Shown piece by piece: positions 12,509-25,015 of a stretch of 64,000 nt of DNA. The stretch's first letter is position 1. Every line of letters starts with the position of its first letter. The translations under genes were made by a program, and so were the position numbers. Where the stretch lies: positions 7,548,631-7,612,630 of the forward strand of contig NC_051108.1 of the NCBI RefSeq assembly GCF_901709675.1. Direction: 5' to 3'. The stretch is from Syngnathus acus (taxonomy: Eukaryota > Chordata > Actinopteri > Syngnathiformes > Syngnathidae). The notes under the pieces were generated by a model, which was not told the origin of the DNA, did not search any database, and was given only the letters and a program-made list of their open reading frames with translations.

Positions 12509-13157
12509 GGGGTGTAAATCGCGGGTTTTGTCACGATACGATATCATATCGATACAAAGAATCACGATACGATATTTGCCGATATCTTAAAGCCTGCTGT
12601 GATTCATTCACGATACATCACGATATAGTGCTCCACGATCGATATTTTTATTTTTTAAATAAAAAATATAGAACAATATCCTGATTTATAACAATTCATA
12701 CGCAAAATCAACAAGGTACTGCAAACTCTTTATTTAGGAAATTACAAGAGTATTGTAGTATACAAAGTGCTTATTTTAACACTGAACTTTATCAAATTCC
12801 TATATTGAGCCATCTTTTCTTTGGAATCCAAAGTACTTCCAAACGAATGACTTGAAGCCCAAAGGGGAGCGAATTTCCTCGTCTTCTTGGACACTAGCCA
12901 TAGCACCAGCCCAGGAGCCGCGTAGTTGTCGGCTCCCCTTTCACGTGCCTGCTCTGCTCACAACACAACACGTCGCGTACTGCTCCCGGAAAAAGGAAGC
13001 AAGCAACAATGAACTGGATTTCAAAATAAAGTCGCGTCTAATGTCCGAGGTCAAACACGGCGATATAAATCGATGTTTACGTTTAGCATCGATGCCAATA
13101 AATCGTAGAGCATTATATCGATTAATCGATGTAATGCTCTACGAATCGTTACACCCC
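12509..13157. mobile_element. Non-autonomous DNA element with GGGGTGTAA termini, copy 1
   Basis: A 649-bp element that starts GGGGTGTAAATCGCGGG and ends CGTTACACCCC. It contains many CGATA/TATCG motifs and is about 90% alike, by eye, to 36856-37628. It sits between the 5' end of the LINE and the LINE's right target duplication. The right flank is TA; the left flank is CA where the second copy has TA. No coding capacity is seen. Confidence 0.75.
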
Positions 13158-14386
13158 TAGTAACAATGAAATGGAAATACTCACTTTTCAAAGACGCACA
13201 CGATCACAGCAACATACTCAGTCGATACCAGCAACCTTTAACTTACCGCTGCGCACAAGCGAATGGGTATAATGTAGAGATCCCGAATGTAAGACGACCC
13301 CCACTTTTTCAGTCTTATTTCAAGCAAAAAACATCGTCTTACATTCGGGCCAATACGGTAATTATATTTGGCCCGTAAAGACAAATTGTGCATCGGCTTT
13401 GTGTCAAAACTCAAATTGCAAATTGTCTTCACTTTTAAAAAGTAAATGTTTCAAGCAATTTTTATTACCATTCAACTTTTTAAAAATTGGAACAGTTTTT
13501 ACTAGTCTCTGATTTCAAAACTAGTTATTCTGCAGGTTGTTTTGTAGCCTATACTGTATACGAGACGTTCATATATTTATTTGGGTTGACAGTCAAATAA
13601 AAGGACAAAGGACGAGCTAACCCGTTTCCTGCTCCTCTAGTTTGACTACCAGATGTTCGTCCTCAACGGCTCCTTACTGTTGCGCAAGCCGTCTCCAACC
13701 ACCAAAGGACAAACCAGCATGGCGACCATTTTGGAGACGCTCCCGAACATCGGCGAGTCGGTCAAGACAGTCGTGCTTCTGTACGTGCTCACAGGATTAC
13801 TTGGATTCTGTAAGTTGAGTGTCGTTAAAGACAATTCGAGGGGGTGATACTTAAACACAAATTCTCTCTGTGTTACGATGCTGGCAGGTTCCGCTGGGTT
13901 CCTATCCTGAGGAACGATTCCAGGAGCCCGAGGTCAAGCTGATGATGATGAAGTTTCAAGCAGACTTGTCCAACCGTAGCAATGTTATCAAGGCCAGAAA
14001 CGCTAAGCTTGAAGTGCCGTACACAAAATTGGACCCGAGTCAATTAGACAGCAGCATGATGAAGTACGAAGGGACACGAGGCGTTACGTTCCAACCCGAG
14101 AGCGTTATGCAAAACTCAACATTTATTCTATATTTCTTGATATCCACTTAACAGACTACAACGCTGTGTTCAAAGTTATGCAAATTGTATTTTTCTTCTG
14201 CTTTTCCTAAGTACTGCATGTAAATGACAAGATCATTTTCATGTCATCAACACGGTTGTTCTAGTCATGTGTTGAGTGTTAAACGGCTTTATACATTAGC
14301 ATTACATATTACCAGTTCTGCTTCTCTGCTTTAGCCAAATTCCTCTATCGAGTAAGAGGTGAAAACTCTTGTTTAGTCTTCTAGAC

Positions 14387-17300
14387 CAGTGGTTCTCAAA
14401 CTTTTTCCAGTGATGTACCCCCTTTGAAATCTTTTTTCAGCCAAGTACCCCCTGACCAGCGCAACACATTTCTGGTAGAAAAGAAAGAGGTACAGGATTG
14501 TCCCATCAGTGTTTGATTTATTAAAGTTAAACAACTTGTAGCAATGTACCTGACAGACACATTTATGTTTCAAACATTGCATATAGAAACAACAACGATA
14601 AACAGTAAACAGTGACCACCGAGAAGGCATAAACCCTTTCAAAACTCAAATACTGTATGCAGAACACTGCTAATTTTTATGAATCTTTCTTGTAATAATC
14701 TATTGCAAGGAAATAAAAATATAAATAACTAAAAATGTGTTCACAAAAATAAATGAACTTAATTATAAATAATATCTTGTTTACAAAATAAATTGATAAC
14801 TCCTCATAAAAAATAATCCACTTTACCTCTTCTGGGATAAAAAAAAGAAACTTTTTTTTTCCTCTTAAAATTGAATTGTTGTGAAGGAATGGGGTCGAAA
14901 TACAAAAAGTCCTGCCTAGCTACAAAAACAGATATGCTCGAACTTCATTGAATAAAGTACATAAGCAGAAATGTATATTCACATATTAAATCAATAAAAG
15001 AAATATTTTAAGCATATAATTATACCTACACACCAAATCAATAAAGAAGACATAACTAGACATTTTTAATAGGTGGTAATGACAAAGGTTTTTATAACTT
15101 TATGATCTGAGCACTGTGAAATAACAAATGTTTTTTGATATATTGCCTGAATAGCTTAATGACCCTTAAGGAACTGTGTAATGCATGCCTGATGTTTTTT
15201 CTCTAAATCATGGACACGGCCAGAGTCGTCTTGACCGTTCAGTACTTGATTATATCTTGTGTTTTGACTAAACGTCATATGTCGCCTAAATGCGAGACGC
15301 CAGCTTTTCGATTACTACTGAACGCTCTGCACAGAGGGAAATATTTTGCCTAACAAAGAAGAGATACGGTTAAACTAAGATTAAACTAAGAATGTAATGA
15401 TGTAAGCAAAGACATGGAGTATCAAAAGAACAAACTTTGCATCGTCAGGGAACATTAATAAATTGACGATGTCACAGCCAAAAGCTCACATAATTCCGTA
15501 CAAAATGACAAAATTGAAAGAATGACGAATGGATGAGGTGCGACAGTGTAAGAATGGAGCAGAATGTTTACAGGAAGGTAACTTGCAGATAAAACCAGCT
15601 GGTGCCAGAGGGAGACAGCCAAGGACTTGGCCAAAGATGATCACCAAGGCCGAAAGACAGGATGGAAGACGGCAGCCCCCACACACACACCGAATCGTCC
15701 ATAACCAGCACCCACTCCCATGGAATCAAACTCTACTGCGAACTCGCCCCACCCCAACGACTCATCACCCATCAAACTCGCCCCACACCGGCCTGTGCAA
15801 CTGAATATAAGCTGACCAAAGAACCTTGAACGTGGCCTTTCTCTGAATGGAGACTTTCTGCTCTTGAAAGGCCCAGTGCTGTATTGTACTTTCCTGAAAA
15901 CAGAGCTTTCTTAACAAGAATTGTGATTGAACTCAACCAACCTGTGTAAGTCTAATTTCTGCTTCAGTGTCTTTGCATTTTCCTAAATCTGAAGAAATTA
16001 AACGAGCACGCAGTGAGTAAATTGGATAACAGGTGATTGGCAATGGCTTTTGCCGTGAGGCGCAGATAGCGCTCCCTAAATTGTGGACCAAATCCAACAG
16101 TTGCATTGAACATTTGATTTTGATTTGACAAGCATTGAACAAGCATTGAACAGTCTTGAAGCTTGAATGAGTCTTTTGCACTCATACTACATTTTAGTGA
16201 GAAACATGGGCTTGTACCTCACTTTGTCATCCTTGGTGGCAGGGAGGCAACTGCTGTGATCAAGTTCTTCTCCAGGCTCAGTCTGTTTCTTTGCTTTGTT
16301 TTGATCACAGTCATTGCAGAGAAGGAAGTCTCACATAAATATGTGGAGGCAAAGGGCAGCAGCTGCTCCAAAGCTTTCTGTCCCAGCTCAGGGTGCTCCT
16401 GCCTCACACACACCCAAAACTGTGTGAGAGTGGATGCGCCAAACTTCATCTGCAGGCCACGGTCAGATGTCACTTCCATCAGTTTTTCTTGGTGAGTGAC
16501 AGGAAGCTTGCTTCTCTTTGCTTCAGACAAGAGAAATGAGTTTCTCACCCAATCCAGCTGTGCAGATTTCTCCTCCATGTCAGCAAAGTAGCAATGAAAG
16601 CCTTTTATCAAGTTAGCCAAATGTCCCACTATGACTAACTTCACTGGTGCTGTCTCCACATCTTCATTGGAGAGAAAAGCATCCACCTGAGGAAAGCAGG
16701 TGAAATCCTCCTAACCACATGCCCTTTTCCACAGCTCTGTTTTCTTCAGGAAACCACCCACTTGTCATACAGGTTCAGGATGCTGGTGTCCTTGCCCTGC
16801 AGAGACACATTCAGTTCGTTCAGTTTGCTGAATATATCTGCCAGATAGCAAAACTTTGCAAGCCAGTCCGTGTTCTCGAACAAGGTGGCATGGGGAGATC
16901 CGTGCTCTGTCAGAAAGGTGTGCACTTCAGCTCGTAACTCCAACAGCCTGTTGAGTATCTTCCCTCGAGAGAGCCAGCGCACTTCTGTATGCAGGAGGAG
17001 TTGCGTGTGTTCAGCTCCCATGTTTTCACAGAGGCGGCGGAACAAACGTGCATTAAGTGGCCTTGACTTGATGAAGTTGATCACTTTGAATCTGTCGTTC
17101 AAAACATCATGCAACACGGGGCTCATTTTCTTGGACGCTAACGCTTCCCGGTGAATCACACAGTGAGTCCACTTCATGTCGGGATTTTCCTTTTTAATCC
17201 GCGCAATGAGCCCTTTCACACTGCCCGTCATTGATGCAGCCGGACCTGTACAGATGCTGCTGCAGGATTTCCAGCTGATACCATTTTCAGAGAAAAATGC

Positions 17301-17455
17301 GTTAACGACATTAAAAATGTCCTCTCCGGTTGTTCTCCCCCCAGACTTTTGCAGAAAAGTATGTGTTCACAAATGTAGTCAGTCTCAATGTATCTCACAA
17401 AAACAACAAGCTGTGATCCTATCATTTAAAAGTTTAGGTCGTGGTTGAAAAAGTA
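14387..17455 (-). mobile_element. Degraded hAT transposon, copy 1
   Basis: The left edge reads CAGTGGTTCTCAAAC, a classic hAT (Charlie/ZBED-type) terminus, followed by the usual GTACCCCCT motifs. A decayed transposase is on the minus strand at 16219-17425. A matching right terminus was not found, so the right limit is approximate. The 1-755 and 34045-35200 repeats are partial relatives. Confidence 0.7.
16219..17425 (-). pseudogene. hAT transposase remnant (ZBED5/SCAND3-type), copy 1
   Basis: Minus-strand fragments read in order as a hAT transposase. A start near FVRYIETDYICEHILFCKSL is followed by a frameshift near 17335, then the catalytic core with CVIHREALASK and TEVRWLSRGK (17231-16746). 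A second frameshift near 16750 and an in-frame stop at 16711-16713 come next. The last piece is the C-terminal dimerisation region with ETSFSAM (16686-16219). The N-terminal zinc finger is absent. At least two frameshifts and one stop make it inactive. It belongs to the family from which several domesticated vertebrate genes arose, but nothing here suggests domestication. Confidence 0.85.
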
Positions 17456-17995
17456 AATACATCAATAAATTGCTGGATTCAACTCCTTGTGTTTTTAGAC
17501 TTGTTTAATTCGTTGAATTTTACATGAAAAGCTGAAATTGTACACTAATAAAGGCATGTTGCTCTGAAATCTATATTGAATTTTCCCTCGAGGGATTATA
17601 ATCACAAAACTGTTTTTCAAGGCAGAACTGTCCTCTAGCGGTACTCGAATGAATGTTTCAAACATATTTTATGAACAATTATTGAAGTGCAATTGATTTT
17701 AATTGAATTGTTACTGAGATTTATTTTTTCTTGCCCAATATAAGTTGAAACTAAGTATAATGTTCTGGTGGCTTCTAATTAAACAAACCTTTTTTAGGGA
17801 ATAAAACCACTCGGACTTTCTGCATTAAAAAAGAAATGGAGTGGGGGCTGCTGTATTTCCAAATGCCACCACTAGACAACGCTACTGTTAACATTTTTAC
17901 TTCCGTCAACACGCTTCTAACTATACCGGACTCAAGTTTATTTTAAGAGCTGCACTTTGATCGCGACTACAAATGAGTCCATGACCATGTCCGGC
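17456..17995. other. Upstream region of epm2a copy 1
   Basis: Between the hAT remnant and the laforin start. The promoter should be here. I see no TATA box or CpG-rich block that I can point to with confidence. Confidence 0.4.
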
Positions 17996-19894
17996 ATGTT
18001 GTTCCGATTCGGCGTTATTGTCACCGCAGACTCGCCGCACGTCGAGCTCTTTATTTTGGGTTCGCGCGAGGAGATGGGCCAGTGGGATCCGAGCAAGGCC
18101 GTTCGGATGAGAGCCTGTCGGAGCTCGGTGTCGACCCGGGAGCCGTGCCTGTGGCTCGGTGACGTGCGGTTGCGGGAGCCCTTTAAGGACACACTGTGGT
18201 TTAAGTTCATCCGAAGAACGGACGGCAATTATGTTTGGGAAGGTACAGCACAAGCAAAAAAGCTTCACGCCGCAGTTGAATTAAATGGTCCATTTAAATG
18301 ACGTAATTTTACCTTTTGACCACACTGTGGCAGCAAATATCCGAGAATGAATTGAGTCTTTCCGTCAGTGCTCCTTATTGAACCTAATTTTAATTGAACT
18401 AGGAAGTCTATTTGGTCCATTTATAGACTGTTTTGATAAATTTCAATGTTCTGCTCCTTTTGTTTGACAGCAACAAACTTAAACTTTGAGCAAGCCGGAC
18501 AGGCGCATACATAAAAATATAATATCCCAATAGTGAATAGTAGTTAATAGCCGCACAATTTTTTTTTTATCCACAGGCAACGGGCCACACCACGACAGAA
18601 CATGCACCTATGACGAGCAGAATGTGGTGGACGGCGTCTACTGCCACCCGATCGGCCACTGGATCGAAGAGACGGGCCACACGGACGAGATGAAGCACAC
18701 CACCAACTTCTACTTTAGCGTGGCTGGTCAGAATGCCATGCACTTCTCCAGGTAAGACAAAAAACGCCACAATGCTTCCATCAATCCAATTTAATAAGTG
18801 CCAGATTCTTATTTAATGCCTATACAGTGAATGCCAGCTTCCCTCAGGTCAACATGGTTACCCGGCAACAAGATGGTGCCGAACGAATAATTAAGATACA
18901 AATTCTTCGGTTGTTGTTTGGAGACTTCTAACACAATAACAACAAAAGCACCCTCTTAACAAGTTAGAGTTTCACTTGAGGAATCCTCACGATTGAAACA
19001 GGCAAAAGGATCTCTTTTGGTTTCTAGGCAACCAGAGCATTTGTCAAATAATTTATCGAGTGCCTATCCCCAGTATCGTCACAAAATGTTTTCCTGTATG
19101 GATGAAACAAACTAACCAAGAGCCTCAGTTGCCCTCTTTAGCCTCTTATGTCCTTTCACTTTGCTCTTTTCAATTTGCTGTCAGAAATGTAACATGAGAT
19201 GTTCCAATCTGCCACAAAGAATGAATCCTCGGCAAATGCGTTTCCAACTCATTGAGCGCATCCTTGTTTGTCGCTCCCACAGGGTGCTACCGAGGCTTTG
19301 GCTGGGGAGCTGTCCTCGGCGAGCGGAACACATGACTATCAAAATGAAGCATGACCTTGGCATCAGCGCGGTGATGAACTTCCAGACGGAGGAGGACGTG
19401 GTGAACAACTCCCACGGCTGCCGAGAGAACCTTGACGAAGCCATGACGCCTGACGCCGTGATGAAGTTGTATAACCGCTGCGGCCTCGCCTACGTGTGGA
19501 TCCCCACGCCCGACATGAGCACTGAGGGTAAGCCAACAATTTGAACCACAGTAACACCTCCCATCATGGAGGCGGTCCGATCCATATCACCAAAACCAAC
19601 GACAGAACCTTCTCAGGTCGCATCCGGATGCTCCCTCAGGCAGTGTTCTTGCTTCACGGTCTGCTGGAGAACGGCCACACCGTTTACGTCCACTGCAACG
19701 CCGGCGTGGGCCGCTCCACGGCCGCCGTGTGCGGCCTACTCATGTACGTGCTGGGCTGGAGCCTCAGGAAGGTCCAGTACGTCGTGACCGCCAGGAGACC
19801 CGTCGTGTACATAGACGAGGAGGCTCTAGTGCGAGCCCGGGACGACTTTGTTGCCAAGTTTGGCACGCTGCGATCTTCCGTCTTAGAGATGTGA
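17996..19894 (+). CDS. epm2a: Laforin, glycogen phosphatase, four exons (copy 1)
   Basis: Laforin is a cytosolic dual-specificity phosphatase that binds glycogen and removes phosphate from it; in mammals it works with the ubiquitin ligase malin. Exons 17996-18242, 18577-18751, 19283-19527 and 19617-19894 join in phase to 945 nt (314 aa; human 331), with four exons as in human EPM2A. Residues 1 to about 115 are the CBM20 starch-binding domain, with tryptophans at 30, 53, 68 and 81. The phosphatase domain has the HCNAGVGRS loop at 248-256 (nucleophile Cys249, Arg255) and a general-acid Asp218 in TPDMSTEG. I chose the Met that opens MLFRFGV because it aligns with the human start; in-frame upstream ATGs at 17957, 17981 and 17987 could add up to 13 residues. 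Polyadenylation signals lie at 20042-20047 and 20168-20173. The coding sequence is intact. Confidence 0.96.
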
Positions 19895-20946
19895 GGATGG
19901 AGACTTGGACATCCTCCAAAAAGGCTTGCCAAAGAATTTGAATGCGTCTTACTGGAATATTCTTTGTGTTACATTTTGAAGTGCTCACAAAGACTTTTTC
20001 ATGCTTGCAGAATGGCTGAGCGCTTTGAGTCATGCGTGTGGAATAAAAATCCATATGGAAAGAAGAGGCTAAATATACAGATTTACATGCATTGCAATTA
20101 AAATGAGTGAAGATGCATGTGGCTTCTTGAAGGGAGATAACCTACTTTCAATGTAACTCCAAATTTAAATAAATGTTGTCTTTGGGCTTTTTGTTGTCAT
20201 TTTGGAACTGATTAGCCTGATTCATAGTAGCATGGACTTGGAATCGTGATTGATTGCTAGAAATGTAAGAATCGTAAAGACTAGAGTGACCTCGCTTCGG
20301 ACATTTAAAGACGGAAGTGATTGATTCAAGTCGACGAGTCTTCCAAAGTCATAACGTGGTTATTAATCGAGGTATTCATCAAAATGAAACGATGGGTCAT
20401 ATGAGTTGAAGTCATTGGGAAAATTATTGAAGCCATTAGACTTTGCAAATGGACTTTCTTCAGGGTTCCCAGACACTGCCTGTGTGTTTTTTTTCCCCGA
20501 CGGAATTGAAATTAGGGAAAGGTTCATTGGCAGTTCACAGACAGAAATATTGGAAAAATTATGTGTCGTATGGGACCTTCAAGTGGCTAGCAAGGCTAGC
20601 TAATAACTTGACATACACACGTGTGTATGCTGGACCACAGAAAGTATTTATTTTAGGCTCATTAAAGGTTCCTCCGACATGAACTTTAGGCCGCCATACA
20701 TCTTTCATGCTTTTCAACCTTCGCCTCGGCGCCCTCATTTATCACGAGGACTCGAACTGGGGTTGTTCGTCAAGTCGCACGATATGCACGGGCGCAGCCG
20801 ATTGATATTCACGGCGGCCGTTTGAAAGCAGCTCAGCTTTCCTTTTTAGTCTCTCGTTGCAAGTCGTAGCATTTGCTGGGTTTCAGGCACTCTGTCAACG
20901 TGCTACTTCGGAAAGAAGCCTGCGATGACTTTTGACTTCCAGGCAG
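19895..20946. other. 3' flank of epm2a copy 1 up to the duplication junction
   Basis: Contains the laforin 3' untranslated region with two AATAAA signals, then about 770 bases with no gene that I recognise, ending at the junction with the second 7,020-bp copy. Confidence 0.6.
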
Positions 20947-21171
20947 CCCGAGGTCAAGCTGATGATGATGAAGTTTCAAGCAGACTTGTCCAACCGTAGC
21001 AATGTTATCAAGGCCAGAAACGCTAAGCTTGAAGTGCCGTACACAAAATTGGACCCGAGTCAATTAGACAGCAGCATGATGAAGTACGAAGGGACACGAG
21101 GCGTTACGTTCCAACCCGAGAGCGTTATGCAAAACTCAACATTTATTCTATATTTCTTGATATCCACTTAA
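20947..21171 (+). pseudogene. Orphan fragment of lipoxygenase exon 14
   Basis: Second copy of the last part of the third lipoxygenase's exon 14 (from PEVKLMMMKFQ), including the read-through tail caused by its TAC-for-stop change. It has no upstream exons or acceptor and is a by-product of the 7,020-bp duplication. Confidence 0.93.
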
Positions 21172-21406
21172 CAGACTACAACGCTGTGTTCAAAGTTATG
21201 CAAATTGTATTTTTCTTCTGCTTTTCCTAAGTACTGCATGTAAATGACAAGATCATTTTCATGTCATCAACACGGTTGTTCTAGTCATGTGTTGAGTGTT
21301 AAACGGCTTTATACATTAGCATTACATATTACCAGTTCTGCTTCTCTGCTTTAGCCAAATTCCTCTATCGAGTAAGAGGTGAAAACTCTTGTTTAGTCTT
21401 CTAGAC

Positions 21407-24400
21407 CAGTGGTTCTCAAACTTTTTCCAGTGATGTACCCCCTTTGAAATCTTTTTTCAGCCAAGTACCCCCTGACCAGCGCAACACATTTCTGGTAGAA
21501 AAGAAAGAGGTACAGGATTGTCCCATCAGTGTTTGATTTATTAAAGTTAAACAACTTGTAGCAATGTACCTGACAGACACATTTATGTTTCAAACATTGC
21601 ATATAGAAACAACAACGATAAACAGTAAACAGTGACCACCGAGAAGGCATAAACCCTTTCAAAACTCAAATACTGTATGCAGAACACTGCTAATTTTTAT
21701 GAATCTTTCTTGTAATAATCTATTGCAAGGAAATAAAAATATAAATAACTAAAAATGTGTTCACAAAAATAAATGAACTTAATTATAAATAATATCTTGT
21801 TTACAAAATAAATTGATAACTCCTCATAAAAAATAATCCACTTTACCTCTTCTGGGATAAAAAAAAGAAACTTTTTTTTTCCTCTTAAAATTGAATTGTT
21901 GTGAAGGAATGGGGTCGAAATACAAAAAGTCCTGCCTAGCTACAAAAACAGATATGCTCGAACTTCATTGAATAAAGTACATAAGCAGAAATGTATATTC
22001 ACATATTAAATCAATAAAAGAAATATTTTAAGCATATAATTATACCTACACACCAAATCAATAAAGAAGACATAACTAGACATTTTTAATAGGTGGTAAT
22101 GACAAAGGTTTTTATAACTTTATGATCTGAGCACTGTGAAATAACAAATGTTTTTTGATATATTGCCTGAATAGCTTAATGACCCTTAAGGAACTGTGTA
22201 ATGCATGCCTGATGTTTTTTCTCTAAATCATGGACACGGCCAGAGTCGTCTTGACCGTTCAGTACTTGATTATATCTTGTGTTTTGACTAAACGTCATAT
22301 GTCGCCTAAATGCGAGACGCCAGCTTTTCGATTACTACTGAACGCTCTGCACAGAGGGAAATATTTTGCCTAACAAAGAAGAGATACGGTTAAACTAAGA
22401 TTAAACTAAGAATGTAATGATGTAAGCAAAGACATGGAGTATCAAAAGAACAAACTTTGCATCGTCAGGGAACATTAATAAATTGACGATGTCACAGCCA
22501 AAAGCTCACATAATTCCGTACAAAATGACAAAATTGAAAGAATGACGAATGGATGAGGTGCGACAGTGTAAGAATGGAGCAGAATGTTTACAGGAAGGTA
22601 ACTTGCAGATAAAACCAGCTGGTGCCAGAGGGAGACAGCCAAGGACTTGGCCAAAGATGATCACCAAGGCCGAAAGACAGGATGGAAGACGGCAGCCCCC
22701 ACACACACACCGAATCGTCCATAACCAGCACCCACTCCCATGGAATCAAACTCTACTGCGAACTCGCCCCACCCCAACGACTCATCACCCATCAAACTCG
22801 CCCCACACCGGCCTGTGCAACTGAATATAAGCTGACCAAAGAACCTTGAACGTGGCCTTTCTCTGAATGGAGACTTTCTGCTCTTGAAAGGCCCAGTGCT
22901 GTATTGTACTTTCCTGAAAACAGAGCTTTCTTAACAAGAATTGTGATTGAACTCAACCAACCTGTGTAAGTCTAATTTCTGCTTCAGTGTCTTTGCATTT
23001 TCCTAAATCTGAAGAAATTAAACGAGCACGCAGTGAGTAAATTGGATAACAGGTGATTGGCAATGGCTTTTGCCGTGAGGCGCAGATAGCGCTCCCTAAA
23101 TTGTGGACCAAATCCAACAGTTGCATTGAACATTTGATTTTGATTTGACAAGCATTGAACAAGCATTGAACAGTCTTGAAGCTTGAATGAGTCTTTTGCA
23201 CTCATACTACATTTTAGTGAGAAACATGGGCTTGTACCTCACTTTGTCATCCTTGGTGGCAGGGAGGCAACTGCTGTGATCAAGTTCTTCTCCAGGCTCA
23301 GTCTGTTTCTTTGCTTTGTTTTGATCACAGTCATTGCAGAGAAGGAAGTCTCACATAAATATGTGGAGGCAAAGGGCAGCAGCTGCTCCAAAGCTTTCTG
23401 TCCCAGCTCAGGGTGCTCCTGCCTCACACACACCCAAAACTGTGTGAGAGTGGATGCGCCAAACTTCATCTGCAGGCCACGGTCAGATGTCACTTCCATC
23501 AGTTTTTCTTGGTGAGTGACAGGAAGCTTGCTTCTCTTTGCTTCAGACAAGAGAAATGAGTTTCTCACCCAATCCAGCTGTGCAGATTTCTCCTCCATGT
23601 CAGCAAAGTAGCAATGAAAGCCTTTTATCAAGTTAGCCAAATGTCCCACTATGACTAACTTCACTGGTGCTGTCTCCACATCTTCATTGGAGAGAAAAGC
23701 ATCCACCTGAGGAAAGCAGGTGAAATCCTCCTAACCACATGCCCTTTTCCACAGCTCTGTTTTCTTCAGGAAACCACCCACTTGTCATACAGGTTCAGGA
23801 TGCTGGTGTCCTTGCCCTGCAGAGACACATTCAGTTCGTTCAGTTTGCTGAATATATCTGCCAGATAGCAAAACTTTGCAAGCCAGTCCGTGTTCTCGAA
23901 CAAGGTGGCATGGGGAGATCCGTGCTCTGTCAGAAAGGTGTGCACTTCAGCTCGTAACTCCAACAGCCTGTTGAGTATCTTCCCTCGAGAGAGCCAGCGC
24001 ACTTCTGTATGCAGGAGGAGTTGCGTGTGTTCAGCTCCCATGTTTTCACAGAGGCGGCGGAACAAACGTGCATTAAGTGGCCTTGACTTGATGAAGTTGA
24101 TCACTTTGAATCTGTCGTTCAAAACATCATGCAACACGGGGCTCATTTTCTTGGACGCTAACGCTTCCCGGTGAATCACACAGTGAGTCCACTTCATGTC
24201 GGGATTTTCCTTTTTAATCCGCGCAATGAGCCCTTTCACACTGCCCGTCATTGATGCAGCCGGACCTGTACAGATGCTGCTGCAGGATTTCCAGCTGATA
24301 CCATTTTCAGAGAAAAATGCGTTAACGACATTAAAAATGTCCTCTCCGGTTGTTCTCCCCCCAGACTTTTGCAGAAAAGTATGTGTTCACAAATGTAGTC

Positions 24401-24475
24401 AGTCTCAATGTATCTCACAAAAACAACAAGCTGTGATCCTATCATTTAAAAGTTTAGGTCGTGGTTGAAAAAGTA
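21407..24475 (-). mobile_element. Degraded hAT transposon, copy 2
   Basis: Identical to the element at 14387-17455, carried by the duplication. The left terminus CAGTGGTTCTCAAAC starts at 21407. Confidence 0.7.
23239..24445 (-). pseudogene. hAT transposase remnant, copy 2
   Basis: Identical to 16219-17425 with the same two frameshifts and in-frame stop (23731-23733). The shared lesions show that decay preceded the 7,020-bp duplication. Confidence 0.85.
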
Positions 24476-25015
24476 AATACATCAATAAATTGCTGGATTC
24501 AACTCCTTGTGTTTTTAGACTTGTTTAATTCGTTGAATTTTACATGAAAAGCTGAAATTGTACACTAATAAAGGCATGTTGCTCTGAAATCTATATTGAA
24601 TTTTCCCTCGAGGGATTATAATCACAAAACTGTTTTTCAAGGCAGAACTGTCCTCTAGCGGTACTCGAATGAATGTTTCAAACATATTTTATGAACAATT
24701 ATTGAAGTGCAATTGATTTTAATTGAATTGTTACTGAGATTTATTTTTTCTTGCCCAATATAAGTTGAAACTAAGTATAATGTTCTGGTGGCTTCTAATT
24801 AAACAAACCTTTTTTAGGGAATAAAACCACTCGGACTTTCTGCATTAAAAAAGAAATGGAGTGGGGGCTGCTGTATTTCCAAATGCCACCACTAGACAAC
24901 GCTACTGTTAACATTTTTACTTCCGTCAACACGCTTCTAACTATACCGGACTCAAGTTTATTTTAAGAGCTGCACTTTGATCGCGACTACAAATGAGTCC
25001 ATGACCATGTCCGGC

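Larger units (their letters stand above)
13927..20946. repeat. 7,020-bp tandem segmental duplication, copy 1
   Basis: The unit begins inside exon 14 of the third lipoxygenase and ends about 1.05 kb past laforin. Every row I compared with 20947-27966 is identical, including introns and transposon remnants. The three boundary points share only the dinucleotide AG (13925-13926, 20945-20946, 27965-27966). Confidence 0.97.

Noticed and set aside
16163-16495. 110-residue plus-strand frame (and its duplicate)
   Set aside because: Antisense to the hAT transposase remnant.
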